The notes under the pieces are model-generated. The model ran no database searches and was not told the DNA's origin. It saw nothing but the letters and a program-made list of their open reading frames with translations. The position numbers were made by a program, and so were the translations under genes. Of a DNA stretch of 64,000 bases, positions 8,640 through 20,025 are shown in pieces (the first letter of the stretch is position 1; every line of letters begins with the position of its first letter). The stretch comes from Rapana venosa (taxonomy: Eukaryota; Mollusca; Gastropoda; Neogastropoda; Muricidae): assembly GCA_028751875.1 (NCBI GenBank), contig CM054155.1:53177548-53241547 (forward strand). The letters run 5' to 3'.

Positions 8640-11600
8640 GTGGTCATGGGGAGACACAGACCGTCTGGTCCCTGCAGCAAGGCGGGCTGCTTGATGTAGT
8701 ACAGGCTCAAGGGCTGGCCAGTGCATCCACGGAGTCGCCTCCATAGTCTCCTTGGTCTACCTCTGGCTTACCAGCCATTGTAATTTGGTGTAAACCTTCC
8801 CGTAGGGCAGGTTGGTCGGCAGGCATTCTAGTGAGGTGACCAAACCACTGATCCTTTGTTGTCGACATAGTGGAGAAATTGGTGTTTAGTCGATCATGTC
8901 TCTGATCACCACATCTGATCTTGTCGCGTCTTGTCTTGTTGACAGCTTTTCTCAGGCAGCACATTTCACAATGTGACCAATTTTCCTCTCTAATCTTTTT
9001 TTAGAGGCCCATGTCTGACACAGTAAGTGAGTGTTGAACGAAAGAAGGTGTTGATGATTTTGCCTTAGGTGCTCAATGGGATGCTGGAATGTTTTAGAAG
9101 GGGGGGCGTGTTGTACTGACTGCTTCGCTTTCTGGCATCTTGTTTCTATTGCTCTGATCCATTTTCCCCCCCCCCCCATCTTCACGTAAAGAGGAGCCCA
9201 AGTATTTAAATTCTTTGGTCTGTTTCAGCCAGCTGGGTGACGTTTTGTTGATGTCCAGCTTTCCTGGATTTCTGCTAAAGACATACTTCTGTTTTGTTGA
9301 TAGTGATATTCAAGACCATACCTCTCGCAGCCTTGTTGTTGAGTTGGTCTGTGAGCTCTTTAAGAGCTGCTGTATTCGATTCATCAAGGACTGGTCATCA
9401 GCAAATAATGTTCAATCAAGGCCTCAAAGATCTGTTTGGGCTTCCTTGTAATCTGGCCCATGTAGATCATGAGAGAAAGGGAGAGAGTACACAGCAACCT
9501 GACCCCTGATGTAACCGGAACCAGTCGGATGTTCCACTGGCTGATCGGACTTGCGCTCATACTGTTGGCATAGATTGCCTCTGATGTTATTCACGCAACT
9601 GCCCCTTCACGTTGTACTGCTCCATGATCTCCAGAGCTTGTCTCTGTTGACTACGGGTCGAAAGCCTTTTTTCATAGATTAACAAATACTGAATGCAGGT
9701 CTTGGTGTATTCGATTGCTCTTCACACAGGTGTCGAGTGCAAAAATGCATCTGTGCTCCCTCTACTTTCTTAAAGCCAAACTGCATTCTCAGTAAGTGTT
9801 CTGCGCTTTGAACTGCTTGTGCGCTATTCCCAGAATCTTTGCATACATTTTTCCCTACATGGCATGAGAAGTAAATGCCTCTGTAGGGCTGCAACTCTCT
9901 TGCTGCTTTCCTTCTCCAATAGGCACCACTATTGCATTTTGCCAGTCCATTGGTACTTTCCCCTCTTCCCCTCTTCTGGAATGATGATGGTGAGCCACTT
10001 ACTCCCGTTTCTTCTCCGCATGCAAGGATGCTTCATTGTTATGCTGTCCATCGCCTGCTGCATTGCCCTTTGGGCTGGTCTTAATTGCTTTTCTTGTTTT
10101 CAGCTTCAAGGATTTGGTGCACTAACGGTCTCTTACGTGGTGAGAACTGGAGCTGAAGCTTGTACGTACAATGGGTTTAAAAGAACTTTTAAAATAGTCT
10201 TAACATTTTTCAGAAATTTCCTCTTCTTTGTGCCGTGCCACTGAGCATTGCATCATTCACTAACCCTCATCGTCCTTCACATTCTTTTGAAAAATTCTCT
10301 TGGGGAGTTCTTGCAAATTTCACTTAACATTTCTCCAAAATCGCCCAAAATTTGTCTTGGATGCTTAAAAAACACATTTAAATGACCTTCTTGCAATTCA
10401 GTACTTGACATAGTCCTCTCTGTCCCTTGGTCTTGACCCAAGCATTATATAGCTGCTTTTTTTACTTGATGGCTTCCTTCACCTCTTGTTCAACCAGCTG
10501 TAGCTTTCCTGTCTTTACCTCACCACATTTCTTTGTTCCCGACAAACTTCCTTAAGTGTGCAAGAAGATCTGGCTTGAAGTGTCCCAAACTGCTCCATGT
10601 TTGAGAGTGGTATCAATGGAGTCAAGTTTCACCTTGATATGCACATCAATCTTGTTCTTGGCACGTCTTTCTTTTCCGTTTTGAGGAGGTTGATCTTTTA
10701 AGGCTGGTTCTCCTAGGCAGTTGTTATTTACTTCTTCTGAGTACTGGAGGCTAGAATGACAGGCCTGGGTCAGTATCAAGGTAGGCAATTGGGATGGCTT
10801 TGAGTCTTTGAGACGATAACATGTTCTAATCTTGCCTGTAATAAAGTTTGACTTGGAGACGAGATGTTGAGGTCATTCCATTTGTACCAGTGTAATATGG
10901 GAGCTTGGTGTTGGAAAAAGGTGATGGTTGATGATCAGATCATGCTCTACACATAGTTCCAGCACGTGGTTCCGTTGTAATTGCAAATGTTCAGTGGTCA
11001 CTGTGGGGTCCCGAAGTGTTTTGTCCACGGGTATTCTCTCTCACCAACTCTGCGTTTGAAATCACCCATGACAAACAAGGTCCACTATGTCAGGGATGCT
11101 GTTTGATGAGTTCGGAGGGCTCTTGATAAATGGTCTAACCCTCTTCTAAGTACGAAACCGTTACACGTGCATAGTTTGGATAAAAAGACGAAATTTTGTA
11201 TGGACTTTCATACATCGGATTTTAATCAGTCTTTCTGATATGTGTTCTTGTACTTATGAGAATTTCTTTGCTATGTCTGTGGTGTAGATGAATCCCACAC
11301 CAAGCGAAGCTCTCTTGTGCTTTTCCTGACCTCACTCCAGATGAGAACAAAAGTTTGAATGCATTTCTTTCGGTCCTTCTCCTATCTTCTAGTGTCTGAA
11401 ATGCCCATAATGGCGATCTTTCTTTTGTTCATGAATCCACAATTTCTGGTTCCTTGTTTGTGTAGGCCGCCAGATGATCCATGTTCAAATGTAGTCACTG
11501 TTCCTATCTCGAAGTCCGTTTCCATTGCGAGGTATTTTCCGTTGTATCAATCCGATTGTGTCCCTTTATAGTTTTCTTAGGGTTGAGAATCCACTGTCGG
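8640..11600 (-). pseudogene. LINE family B (RTE-like) endonuclease-reverse transcriptase, near full length, broken
   Basis: Minus-strand ORF2 of a non-LTR retrotransposon, about 3 kb, read across many frame changes. Endonuclease landmarks: RISERLIKIR near 11240-11215, VPVDKTLRDPTVTTEHLQ near 11035-10985, and ELCVEHDLIINH near 10960-10925. A linker reads EVKTGKLQLVEQEVKEAI near 10530-10475. RT landmarks: VPMDWQNAIVVPI near 9960-9920, YRGIYFSCHVGK near 9890-9855, QFGFKK near 9780, NRDKLW near 9650, VTSGV near 9515 and FKYLGSS near 9210. The C-terminal QTWASKKRLERKI (about 9010-8970) and WFGHLTRMP (8845-8815) follow. The YADD box is not intact in any frame I could read. The order matches endonuclease-RT proteins of the RTE kind; clade assignment is tentative. 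Not functional as it stands. Confidence 0.8.
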
Positions 11601-11698
11601 CTTGCTAAGAGCAGTACACAGCTTCAACTAGCCAGCCGTTAGCCAGCTTGACCTGTTTCGTTTCCCACACGTGGACGATGGGTTTGGACTTTGAGAAA

Positions 11699-11906
11699 CA
11701 TATATATATATATATATACAAATAATATATGATATATATTATATATATAAATAATAATATATATATATAATATATATATAAATATATATAATATATATAT
11801 ATAAATATATATGTGTGTGTGTAGTGGGTGTGTGTGTGTGTGTGTGTGTGAGTGTGTGTGTGTGTAGTGTGTGTGTGTGTGTTGTGTGTGTGTGTGTGGT
11901 TTGTGT

Positions 11907-11938
<32 letters not shown>

Positions 11939-11942
11939 TTTT
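11699..11942. repeat. (AT)n then (GT)n compound microsatellite
   Basis: About 115 bp of AT/ATAA repeats followed by about 130 bp of GT repeats with occasional G or A interruptions. It lies just upstream of the LINE-B 5' end. The long minus-strand ORF spanning it (12246-11605) is a repeat translation. Confidence 0.95.
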
Positions 11943-12269
11943 CTGCGTGCATGCGTGCATGTGTGCGTGGATGTGTGTGCATGAGAGTGTTGTTTGTTGT
12001 TCTTGATGTTATCGTTGCTAATATTTTCTTGTTAGTAAGATAAGATCTTCTTAATGAGGGTGGTACAACAGGATTATTTTCCTGTTGTATGACTTTAGAT
12101 AATAAGATTGGATTATTGGGTTTAATAAGTAGGGTTGGATTTTGCGTTGTAGTGATAGTATGTGGAATGACAGTGATGGTGGAATGTGAAGTGAAGCTGT
12201 AGAACAGGAAAGGAAAACATGTAGATGAAGCCTTTTCTGATGACATATGGAAAATGTTGCTGTTGTCAT

Positions 12270-12775
12270 CTGACGGTGATAAGTATGATTATGATGATGA
12301 GATGAAGAAGATGAAGATGAAGAAGATTGAGATGAAGATGTGATAATGAGATGATGATGATGATGGAGTTGTAAATCATGCAAGAATAGTGATGAAAATG
12401 ATCACAGGATGGTGCTTGCTAAGATGACAATGATAACATTATAATGGTAATGATGATTGTGATAATGAGATTATGGTGTTGATGATGATAATGATGACAA
12501 GGATAAAGATGAGGATAATGACATTTGGTAATAATGATATAAGTAATCATTATGGTAATAATGCTTATCATGATGAAACAACAATAATTAAAATGAAGAT
12601 GACGACGACGACGACGACGACAACGACGACGACGACGACGACGAGGACGACGACGACGATGATGATGATGAAGATTGTGATGATGATTATGAAGAGATGA
12701 TGATGATGATGAAAATGATGATGATGAAGATGATGATGATGAGATGATGATGAGATGATGATAACAACGAGCTGC
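12270..12775. repeat. GAT/GAC trinucleotide repeat region
   Basis: Purine-rich imperfect (GAT)n and (GAAGAT)n, with a purer (GAC)n core at about 12598-12658 that turns back into (GAT)n. Poly-His, poly-Ser, poly-Val and poly-Thr frames are repeat translations. The one base that differs between the two 14-kb block copies in the well-matched part lies in the GAC core. Confidence 0.95.
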
Positions 12776-12899
12776 TGCTCTGCTGCTAACTGTATTGATG
12801 ATAGCAATGACTCTTCCATCCGTTTTCAAAACCCGAATTTGAAGCTGTGAACTCAACCCTCACCTCAGGCTGGCCACTCTTTTACTTTCTTTTGCCTTT

Positions 12900-14300
12900 A
12901 TTGGACACCTCCCAACCCGTAGAAACAATTCAATTAGAAGGTCTCAGTTTTCCACCAAGAGTTTCAATCACTCCATGACCATTTCAGCCTCACCCCAAGA
13001 AACTTATCCTTCTGGTGACTTCAACTTCCATTTGACAACCATCCTCTCCTGATGTTAAGCGTCTCTCATCTTTCTTTGTCTAACCACTCTCTTTACCCAA
13101 CCTGGTAAACAAATCAACACACAGATCTGGTAACATTTTAGACTGGCTTTATCACCGATGATATTTAACAATGTCTAGGTCACATCTCAGTCTGTAATTG
13201 TCGCTACGAACTGACTCTCTGATCATTCTACCATTCTTTTTTCCCTAAACATAGCTAAACCTAATCAGAAAGAAAAATTGTATTACCCATGCACCTGCAA
13301 TGCCCATAGATATACAAAATTTTCTTCCAAGGCTGCTGAATGTCAATCACAAATCCATGACCATACGAACCTTTCTAAACACTACACTACCGTCCCCAGC
13401 CAACTCCTTGATGAGCATGCACCTCCTACTGACCATACTCCTTCCTGAAGGCCCTTGTGCACCATGGTACCATCCCATGAGACATCCTGGTCCACAAAAC
13501 GCAAACGCTGACAACAAGAACGGCAAAAAGGTCGAAAAAACAAAACTGAAATCAAACAAACAGCTTCTTCAAACACAAATCAACAAAGTCAAAACCTTAA
13601 TTCATTCAGCAAAACAAAGTAAACTCTTCCCAGTTCTTATGCCACATCTATGACATCTCCTTTTCCTCACATCCACTCTGTTGGGGATTCTGCGAAGGCT
13701 AGCCCTCAGCCCTTCTATCTAACAACCACTCTTGACTTCCTTCTATAATTTTCTGCATTTCCTTTTCTGACAAAACCGCAACATTCACTCCTAGTTTGAG
13801 CAGACTCCTATCCAGCCTGAAATTTGTGATCCTTAATTTTCTGGCACTATCCATCCTGTCCTTTTCACCAGCAAGCGTGACAAGAAATCGAGACAATACT
13901 GAAAGGAATGACTATAAAATCATGCGGTTTTCGACCCCAAAAACCCTGCTCCTTTCGAAGCAGTGCCAGGCCACAGCTTATCCACTAATCACAAGATATA
14001 ACCTGATTCTTTCCAATGTTTCGGAAATTTCTTTGTCTCTCAAACTGCTTTATCACACCATTACTTAATAAGCATGACCTTGACCCAAACATGCTGAAGA
14101 ATTACAGACCTGTTTTCCAACCTACCTTTTATACACTGAAAGTCCTTGAAAGAGAGTTCAGAAACATCTCAACAACCACCTTCTCATCCAACCTATCTTC
14201 TTCCTGCGTTTCAGTCTGCCTACGCGCCAACCACAGCACTGAACCAACCCCGAGTTTTGTTTCTCATCACAGAACAAATTCACTACAGCATGAGTGATAC
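12900..14300 (+). pseudogene. LINE family C, endonuclease end and RT start, broken
   Basis: Plus-strand fragment of a CR1/Jockey-like LINE. GDFNFHL at 13016-13036 is the endonuclease catalytic GDFN box. It is followed by an ILDW-like stretch near 13132, an EHAPPTDHT-like stretch near 13415 and a linker. LLNKHDLDPNMLKNYRPV at about 14055-14110 is the start of the RT domain, and RANHSTEPTPSFV near 14225 is RT motif 2 region. The homology stops near 14300, before the catalytic box. Many frameshifts. It may be the same broad clade as LINE-A, but the pieces do not overlap, so this cannot be tested here. Confidence 0.75.
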
Positions 14301-14945
14301 AGTATAAACGAGTTATGACTAAAACAAACCAGCTGGCCTGCCCAGCATGCATAGCTAAAGCTGGATCCTCGCTTGGGGTCCTGTGCTTCAGTTTTTTTTG
14401 CCCAAACCAAATAATACCTAAACATCTCCCCCTTTTTGAATGGAATCATACATTTGATAAAACTTTTTTTATTTTTTATTTTTTTTTTACGTTCCTTCTT
14501 TGCATTATAGAATCTCTAAACATTATCTAAGAAACTAAATTTTCAACCTTCAAGTTCAATAAATGAACAAAATTATAGCAATGAAACATCCAAAACACAT
14601 CTTTATAAAACCAAGTTACTAAAATAGTGTCATTACTAAATCCATTATAAATCTACTCAACAACAGTGTAATTATAAAAAACATTTGATAAATGATCAGT
14701 TGAAGAGAGAAAAAAATTTATAATCACAATAAAGCATTTTCCCGCACATTGATAACCACTTGTTTTGAGTTCTGTGATCTACACTAAAAGAGAATCTACA
14801 GGCAACACGGCAACCCATATTCTCAGTCATGTTTGTTTTGAATTGTGAATCTACTCTAAAAGAGAATCTACCAGACACTGGCATCAGATTCTCATGTAAA
14901 TGCACCAAGTACTTTCACCACAATATGAATTAAAAAGAAGCCGAA
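14300..14945. other. AT-rich spacer with a 41-bp imperfect direct repeat
   Basis: No gene seen. Two imperfect copies of about 41 bp, at 14759-14799 and 14831-14871, share TTGTTTTGA and AAAAGAGAATCTAC at a spacing of about 72 bp. A poly-T stretch is at 14464-14490. Confidence 0.7.
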
Positions 14946-14949
14946 AGGC

Positions 14950-15935
14950 TCTGGTCTTTCGACCCACTTTTAGGCTGGAAAATCACACAGTCCATCTTTG
15001 AAAGACCAGCCTGGCACTGAATAGCCATGTGAGGCCCTGGTTTTTATTGCTGCCTGGCTGGAGAACACCGGGGAGTGGTGTGGTGATGCCCAGGGTTCCA
15101 CCCATGTCCTACGAACACTGCAATTCCATAAGCAGAGGCTTCGACAAAACAGGGTCCCTCTCCTAGGCGTTGGTATAGTACATTTAAACGAGACGGACAG
15201 GCGCCCGCTGCAGATGTTTCCGTTTCGACTCTTTGGATACAGATGGTGAGTTGAACATGTACTACGGATTTGGGGTCTGCATCAACAACGTACCTGCCTC
15301 TTCCAAGTGCCTCTCAGCATCTGTCTTGATGAGCACCTGGACTCCTGGTTTCAGCTCTGACAAGAACTGTCACATGCCCTCCTGTCATAGCTGAGCTGTA
15401 GGCTTCACTTCGTCTTCCTGTTCTGCTTGGCGATGACTGCATCGTTACCGGCTGGGCATCAGCTGCTCCGGGAGTTTGGGAAGCATCGACCTCAGGGGTC
15501 TCCCCATGAGGGCTACGGCAGGACTCACAACCCTTACTACGAGTGTGTGTAGTTCTTAGTTCAGGAGCGCTACATCCAAAGAATGGCTGCTCGAGTATCT
15601 TTTGCTATCTTCACTGCTCCCTCTGCTGCTCCATTGCCAGTGGAAATGAGGGCTGCTGGTCAGTGGTGGGAAATCGAGTCTCTGCAAATTCTGTGAAATT
15701 CAGCACAACTGGAACTGGGGTCGCATTGTCACTCACATGACTTCCGGGTATTCCCCTGTGTGGGCAAAACAACCCGGTCAATCTGTTGACAATGAGCATC
15801 CGTAGTGACTTCAATGGGACCACCTCGATCCAGCACGAGTAGTAATCCACCACTACCAAATGTTTCCTTTCCTTGGTAGGAACAAAGGTCTACCCCAAGC
15901 CGATGCCAAGGGCATTCAGGCAATGGAGTAGGACG
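14950..15935 (-). pseudogene. Ty3/Gypsy integrase core and C-terminal region, broken
   Basis: Minus-strand integrase of a Gypsy-type LTR retrotransposon. Landmarks from high to low coordinate: PLPECPWHRLGVDLC (about 15925-15880), then VVVDYYSCWIEVVPLKS with the first catalytic Asp (15857-15800), GLFCPHRGIPGSHVSDN with the second Asp (15775-15725), and FTEFAETRF near 15690. A Gly/Ala/Glu stretch with the expected catalytic Glu follows near 15630 in another frame, then VSPAVALMGRPLRSMLP (near 15525-15470). Below 15200 the frame fades and no 3' LTR was recognised. Several frameshifts. It continues the element at 16190-16760 and 19050-21775. Confidence 0.85.
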
Positions 15936-15949
15936 AAGAGGGCTCCGTG

Positions 15950-15950
<1 letters not shown>

Positions 15951-16007
<57 letters not shown>

Positions 16008-16040
16008 TTTTTTTTTTTTTTTATTTTTTTTTTTTTATTT

Positions 16041-16085
<45 letters not shown>

Positions 16086-16112
16086 TTTTTTTTTTTTTTT
16101 TTTTTATATATA

Positions 16113-16188
<76 letters not shown>

Positions 16189-16189
16189 C
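15951..16189 (+). repeat. Poly-T tract inside the Gypsy integrase
   Basis: About 239 bases, almost all T with a few A and C. Both edges are abrupt against readable integrase sequence. It falls between the zinc-finger region and the catalytic core. On the coding strand it is poly-A, without any element body attached. Confidence 0.95.
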
Positions 16190-16760
16190 TGGAGAAGGAC
16201 GATTCAGACAACATTCTGGCAGTGGTTATTCAGTCATTTACAAATCCTTGCTGATCCCAGGCCACCTAGACTAGCTGTCTGAGCATTCCGACCTCACTTC
16301 TGTAGGCCCTGATGTGTTTCATGTAGCTTGTGCAGCACCTCCTAGCATGCTGATTCCTTGGAACAACTTATTCTGCCTTCATACAACCAATAATCCAGAC
16401 ACTAGCAACAGTTCACACGTAACCTGATGGTAAAGGCCTGGAGGCGGATGTTGTTCGACTGGCAGCCATTTCAAAGGTAGTACTCAGACTTGCTGTAATT
16501 CTGGTCGAGCACTGTTGCCGCACGAAGTATGTCAACACAATTAAGTTGCAACAGACCAACATGACTCCAAAGCTCTGGCTGATCGGTCACAGTTTCAACT
16601 TTCTTTTCATCTTCTTACTGTATGTGGCACGGGACTAAAATATCTGATAGTGTGACTGCAATGATCAAAATTCATTCCTTCTGGCACGTGAAAAGTATAT
16701 TGGCATTGAAATCTCATGATCCTAATCAACAATCTTTGCAGGGACTGGAACCTTGTCAAT
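16190..16760 (-). pseudogene. Ty3/Gypsy RNase H end and integrase zinc-finger region, broken
   Basis: Minus-strand continuation of the Gypsy pol. FSRARRNEF (near 16700-16675) fits the LSRA end of RNase H. The downstream stretch around 16500-16430 fits the linker, and a CCTSYMKHIRAYRSEVG-like stretch (16340-16290), rich in His and Gly in the neighbouring frame (HETHQG), fits the HHCC zinc finger. A WPGI-like stretch lies near 16260. Read across at least three frames, so not functional. Confidence 0.7.
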
Positions 16761-16774
16761 ATCTTTGCTCATAG

Positions 16775-16832
16775 AAAAGAAAAAGGAGGAGAAAAAACAA
16801 AAAAAAAAAGTGAATAAAAAAAATAGCACCAA

Positions 16833-16869
<37 letters not shown>

Positions 16870-17030
16870 AAATGAAAGAAAAAAAAAAAAAATGAAACAA
16901 AAAAAAAAAAGAAGTGAACAATGAAAAAAAGAAAAAAATGAGAAGAACACAATCTAGAAAAAAAAAGACAAAAAAAACCGAAAAAATGAAAAAAACAGAA
17001 AAAAAAATAAAACCAAAAAAATCACCCACG
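16775..17030 (+). repeat. A-rich tract, fading out of Gypsy sequence
   Basis: Readable Gypsy sequence gives way over about 40 bp to runs of A broken by G, T and C. It leads directly into the C-rich tract. Poly-Lys and poly-Phe frames are repeat translations. Confidence 0.9.
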
Positions 17031-17036
17031 AATCAG

Positions 17037-18955
17037 CCCCCCCCAGCCCCCCCCCACCCCCCCCCCCCACCCCCGCCTATCCCCACAACCCCCCCACCTT
17101 ACCCACCAACCCCCACACCCTCTCCCCCCTCCATCCCTACCCCCCCTCTTCGCCCCACCCCCCCCCCCCACCCACCCACCACCATCCTCCAATCCCCCTC
17201 ACCATCCCTTCCCCCTCCACCCCCACCCACCCATCCACCCCCCCCCCCCCCCCCCCCTCCCGAAATCCCCCCCTCCCTCCGCCCCCCCCCAACATCCCCC
17301 CCACACGCCCCCAATCCCCCATCACCCCACCTCCATCCTCCCCCCTCTCCCTAATTCCACCCTATCCCCCCAAATCCTCCAGCCCATCCGCCCCTCCTCC
17401 CCCTAAAAATCCTCCCTTCCCCTCCCAATAAAAAGAACAATCTCCCCCCTACCCCCCTCCACCCTCCTCCCATCACTCAACCCCGCCCCCCCTCTCCTCC
17501 AATCCCGCATTTCACTCCCCCCACCCCCCCTCACCACCCATCCCCCCCCACCCCTCAAAATCCCCCCCCGCCCCAAAATCTCAAAGACCTCTCCCCCCCC
17601 CATCCCCCACACTTCCCACCCAATTAACACAATCCCCCACCCTCCCTCCCCTCCCCACCCCCCCCACACCCCTACCCCACTCATCCCCTCCAGCTCCCAC
17701 CATCCCACCCCATCCCCCCCCCCCCCCCCCCCCTCCCCACCCATCCCCCTCCCCCCCCCTTCTCCCCCCCCCCACCCCCACCCCTCCAGCCCCCCCCCCC
17801 TCCCCCTAGCAAATATCCCCAACCCCACTCCCCCCCTCACCTCACCCACAAGGCCCGTAAATGCGTCCCACCGCCCCCCCCCCTCAAGCCCTCCACCCCC
17901 ACCCCCCCCCCCCCCCACGCTTCCTCCTCTCGCACCCCCACCCCCCACCCGACTCCCCCTCACATCCCAACAAAATCCCCCCCCCATCCCACCCCCCCCT
18001 CTATCACGCACCAATCATCCCCCCCCCCACACCCCCACCCCTCCATCCCCCATCAATCCACACCCCAATCCACCCCCCCACATCCCCACCCCCCCCAACA
18101 TCCCCTCATCGCCCTCCCCACCATCCCCCTCCCCGCAATCCCACCCCCCCCTCCCCAATCCCAATCCCCCGCTCTCAACGCCTCCCAATCAAACCAGCCC
18201 CATCCCTTCCCACATTCCCCTCCACCCCCCCCCCGCCTCCACCCCACCAAAAAATTCCCAGACCCCCCCCCCACTCCTCCATCCCCCATCTCCCTATCAC
18301 CTAATCTCCACCCACCCCCCCAATCCCCCTCCCCCCCCCCCCCCCCCACCCCTCCCCCCCCACCCCCACCCTCCATCTCCCCCTTCCCCAATCCCCCCAC
18401 CTACCCCCCCCCTCCCCTGTCATTCACCTAACTCCCACACCCTCACACTCCCCCACACCCCCCCCCCCCTCCCCCCCACCCTCCCCACCCTAGCCCCCCC
18501 AACCCCGCCCCCCCCATCCCACTCCCACACCCCCCCCCCACCCCCCCACTCCCCCACGCCTACCCCCCCTCTCTCCCCCCCCGCAATCCCTCCACACCCG
18601 CCCCCCCCCTAATCACCACCCCCCATCCCCACATTCCTTCCCACCTCCCTCCCCCCATCCCAATCTCCCACTCCCCCCAATCTAATCTCCCCCCCCCAAA
18701 TCCTCCCCCTCAACCATCCACCAATCCCTCCCCCCCCTCACCCCACCCCTCCCCACCCCCCCCCCAATCATCCCTCTCCCACAAATCGCCCCCCCCCCCC
18801 AACCCCAACCCCCCACTCCCCAAACAAGCCCCCACATGCACCATCCCCCCCCATCCTCTCCCATCTCCCCCCTCTCACCCGCCCTCCCCCCTACCCCTCT
18901 CCTCCCAATCCCCCTTCACCCATCCAATCCCCCCTACACCATACTACTCTCTTCC
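17037..18955 (+). repeat. 1.9-kb C-rich tract
   Basis: About 1.9 kb made mostly of C runs with scattered A and T and very few G. There is no fixed repeat unit, so it is not a normal satellite. Its right edge fades gradually (18955-19060) into readable Gypsy RNase H sequence. It replaces the middle of RNase H, which should be only about 270 bp. Proline-rich and glycine-rich ORFs of up to 203 codons come from the base bias and are not genes. Confidence 0.9.
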
Positions 18956-19049
18956 CCCGTTTAAATATTACATCCAACCCCCCCCTAACTCCCTTCAAAG
19001 ACAACCCTAATCCATTACCCCACAAAGTACAAAAATTATTATTATCCGT

Positions 19050-20025
19050 CTCAGCGCAACTGGAAAACCTAACCAATCCCCTGAGGTATTTGGAAAACAT
19101 TCACAAGCCCAAGTAGAAAAATGCCAGAACATTCCTTCTCTATCTGGGCATCTAACACCTCAGCTCTGCCTCAGTCAACTACTAGAGGCTATGCTATCGT
19201 CACCAAGGTGTCTCCATCTCACAGCCTTAGAAGCCGCCCCTAGCCCTAACTAACCGCTGACAGCACTGACTACAGATAATCCAAACTGTTTATAAAACCC
19301 AAGGGCTGATGTAGATGACGTTGCCATTGATCAATTCAAAAGCAATGTTTGGGTTCTCCCTATGGTCCATGCGGGTGTCCTTCTTCAACAGGTCTGTGAA
19401 GGTATTCATGGAGTGCCATTTCAGAATGAACATGCTGAGTTAATTATAACATGCCACAGACTGTCCTAAGTTCCTTCATGGACTTTGGAGCAGCAATCTC
19501 CTATGAAAGCTTTTCTTTCACCACCAGGTCTGGGCGATTTCTTTCAGCAAAATGATGTGCCTAAAGAACTTGACCTCTGATATTCTTGAAGCAGCAATAT
19601 TCTCGGTATCCACTTTCTTTCAATTCTTTGAGGACAGCATCCAGTCTTTCATCATAGCCCTTTTCATCTCTCCCGTAAATGATGTCATCCATATGGCTTC
19701 ACATCCCTTGTAGACCCTTTAAGGTGTCTTTCATCTTCTCCTGGAAACACTCTGGACCAGAGATACCCCAATGGCACTCTTTTGAAAGCATAGCGACCAA
19801 ACGGATTTATGAATTGGCATACTGATGCTCCCTCTTCCGAAATGGGAACCTGAAGAACGCCCGATTGACGCAACCAGTGTGGGGTGAAGTACTTTGCCCA
19901 TGCTAACTGTGGTGCAAGGTCTTACCAGATTAGGCAACATGCAAAATGGCCTCATCCAACCTATTCAGTCTTTTGAAATCAACGCATAGTTCTGACCGCT
20001 AGGCCATTCGGTTTCACTACTGGTA
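19050..20025 (-). pseudogene. Ty3/Gypsy reverse transcriptase and RNase H start, broken
   Basis: Minus-strand RT. VVKPNG (20018-20000) is the RT entry motif. It is followed by PNLVRP (near 19935), VLQVPISEEGASVCQFINPF and FGRYAFKRVPLGY (19870-19775), which give the palm, and DERLDAVLKELKESG (near 19650-19610). A PKSMKELRT stretch (near 19495-19465) gives the linker before RNase H. AQIEKEC (near 19125) is the RNase H start. The YxDD box region near 19685 is broken by a frameshift. The frame joins gag-protease sequence at 20026, so this copy is the native context. Confidence 0.85.

Larger units (their letters stand above)
5446..20025 (+). repeat. 14.6-kb duplicated block, copy 1
   Basis: The sequence recurs in the same orientation at 21818-36410. 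From about 6336 to 20025 the two copies look base-for-base the same at an offset of 16386, falling to 16385 after one base is lost in a GAC run near 12610 (copy 2 near 28991). From 5446 to about 6335 the match is clearly poorer, with many single-base insertions, deletions and changes. The right end falls inside the Gypsy reverse transcriptase gene. See the findings for the likelihood that this is an assembly artefact. Confidence 0.95.

Noticed and set aside
9215..10244. Plus-strand ORFs of 71-141 codons
   Set aside because: They are antisense to the LINE-B reverse transcriptase, whose minus-strand motifs are recognisable.
11605..12246. 213-codon minus-strand ORF
   Set aside because: Its length comes from AT/GT repeats with no stops in this frame; the ends have no recognisable domain.
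15873..16282. Poly-Phe ORFs
   Set aside because: Direct translation of the poly-T tract.
17403..18304. Glycine-rich 203-codon and proline-rich 147-codon ORFs
   Set aside because: They follow from the C-rich composition, where stops are rare, and overlap on opposite strands.
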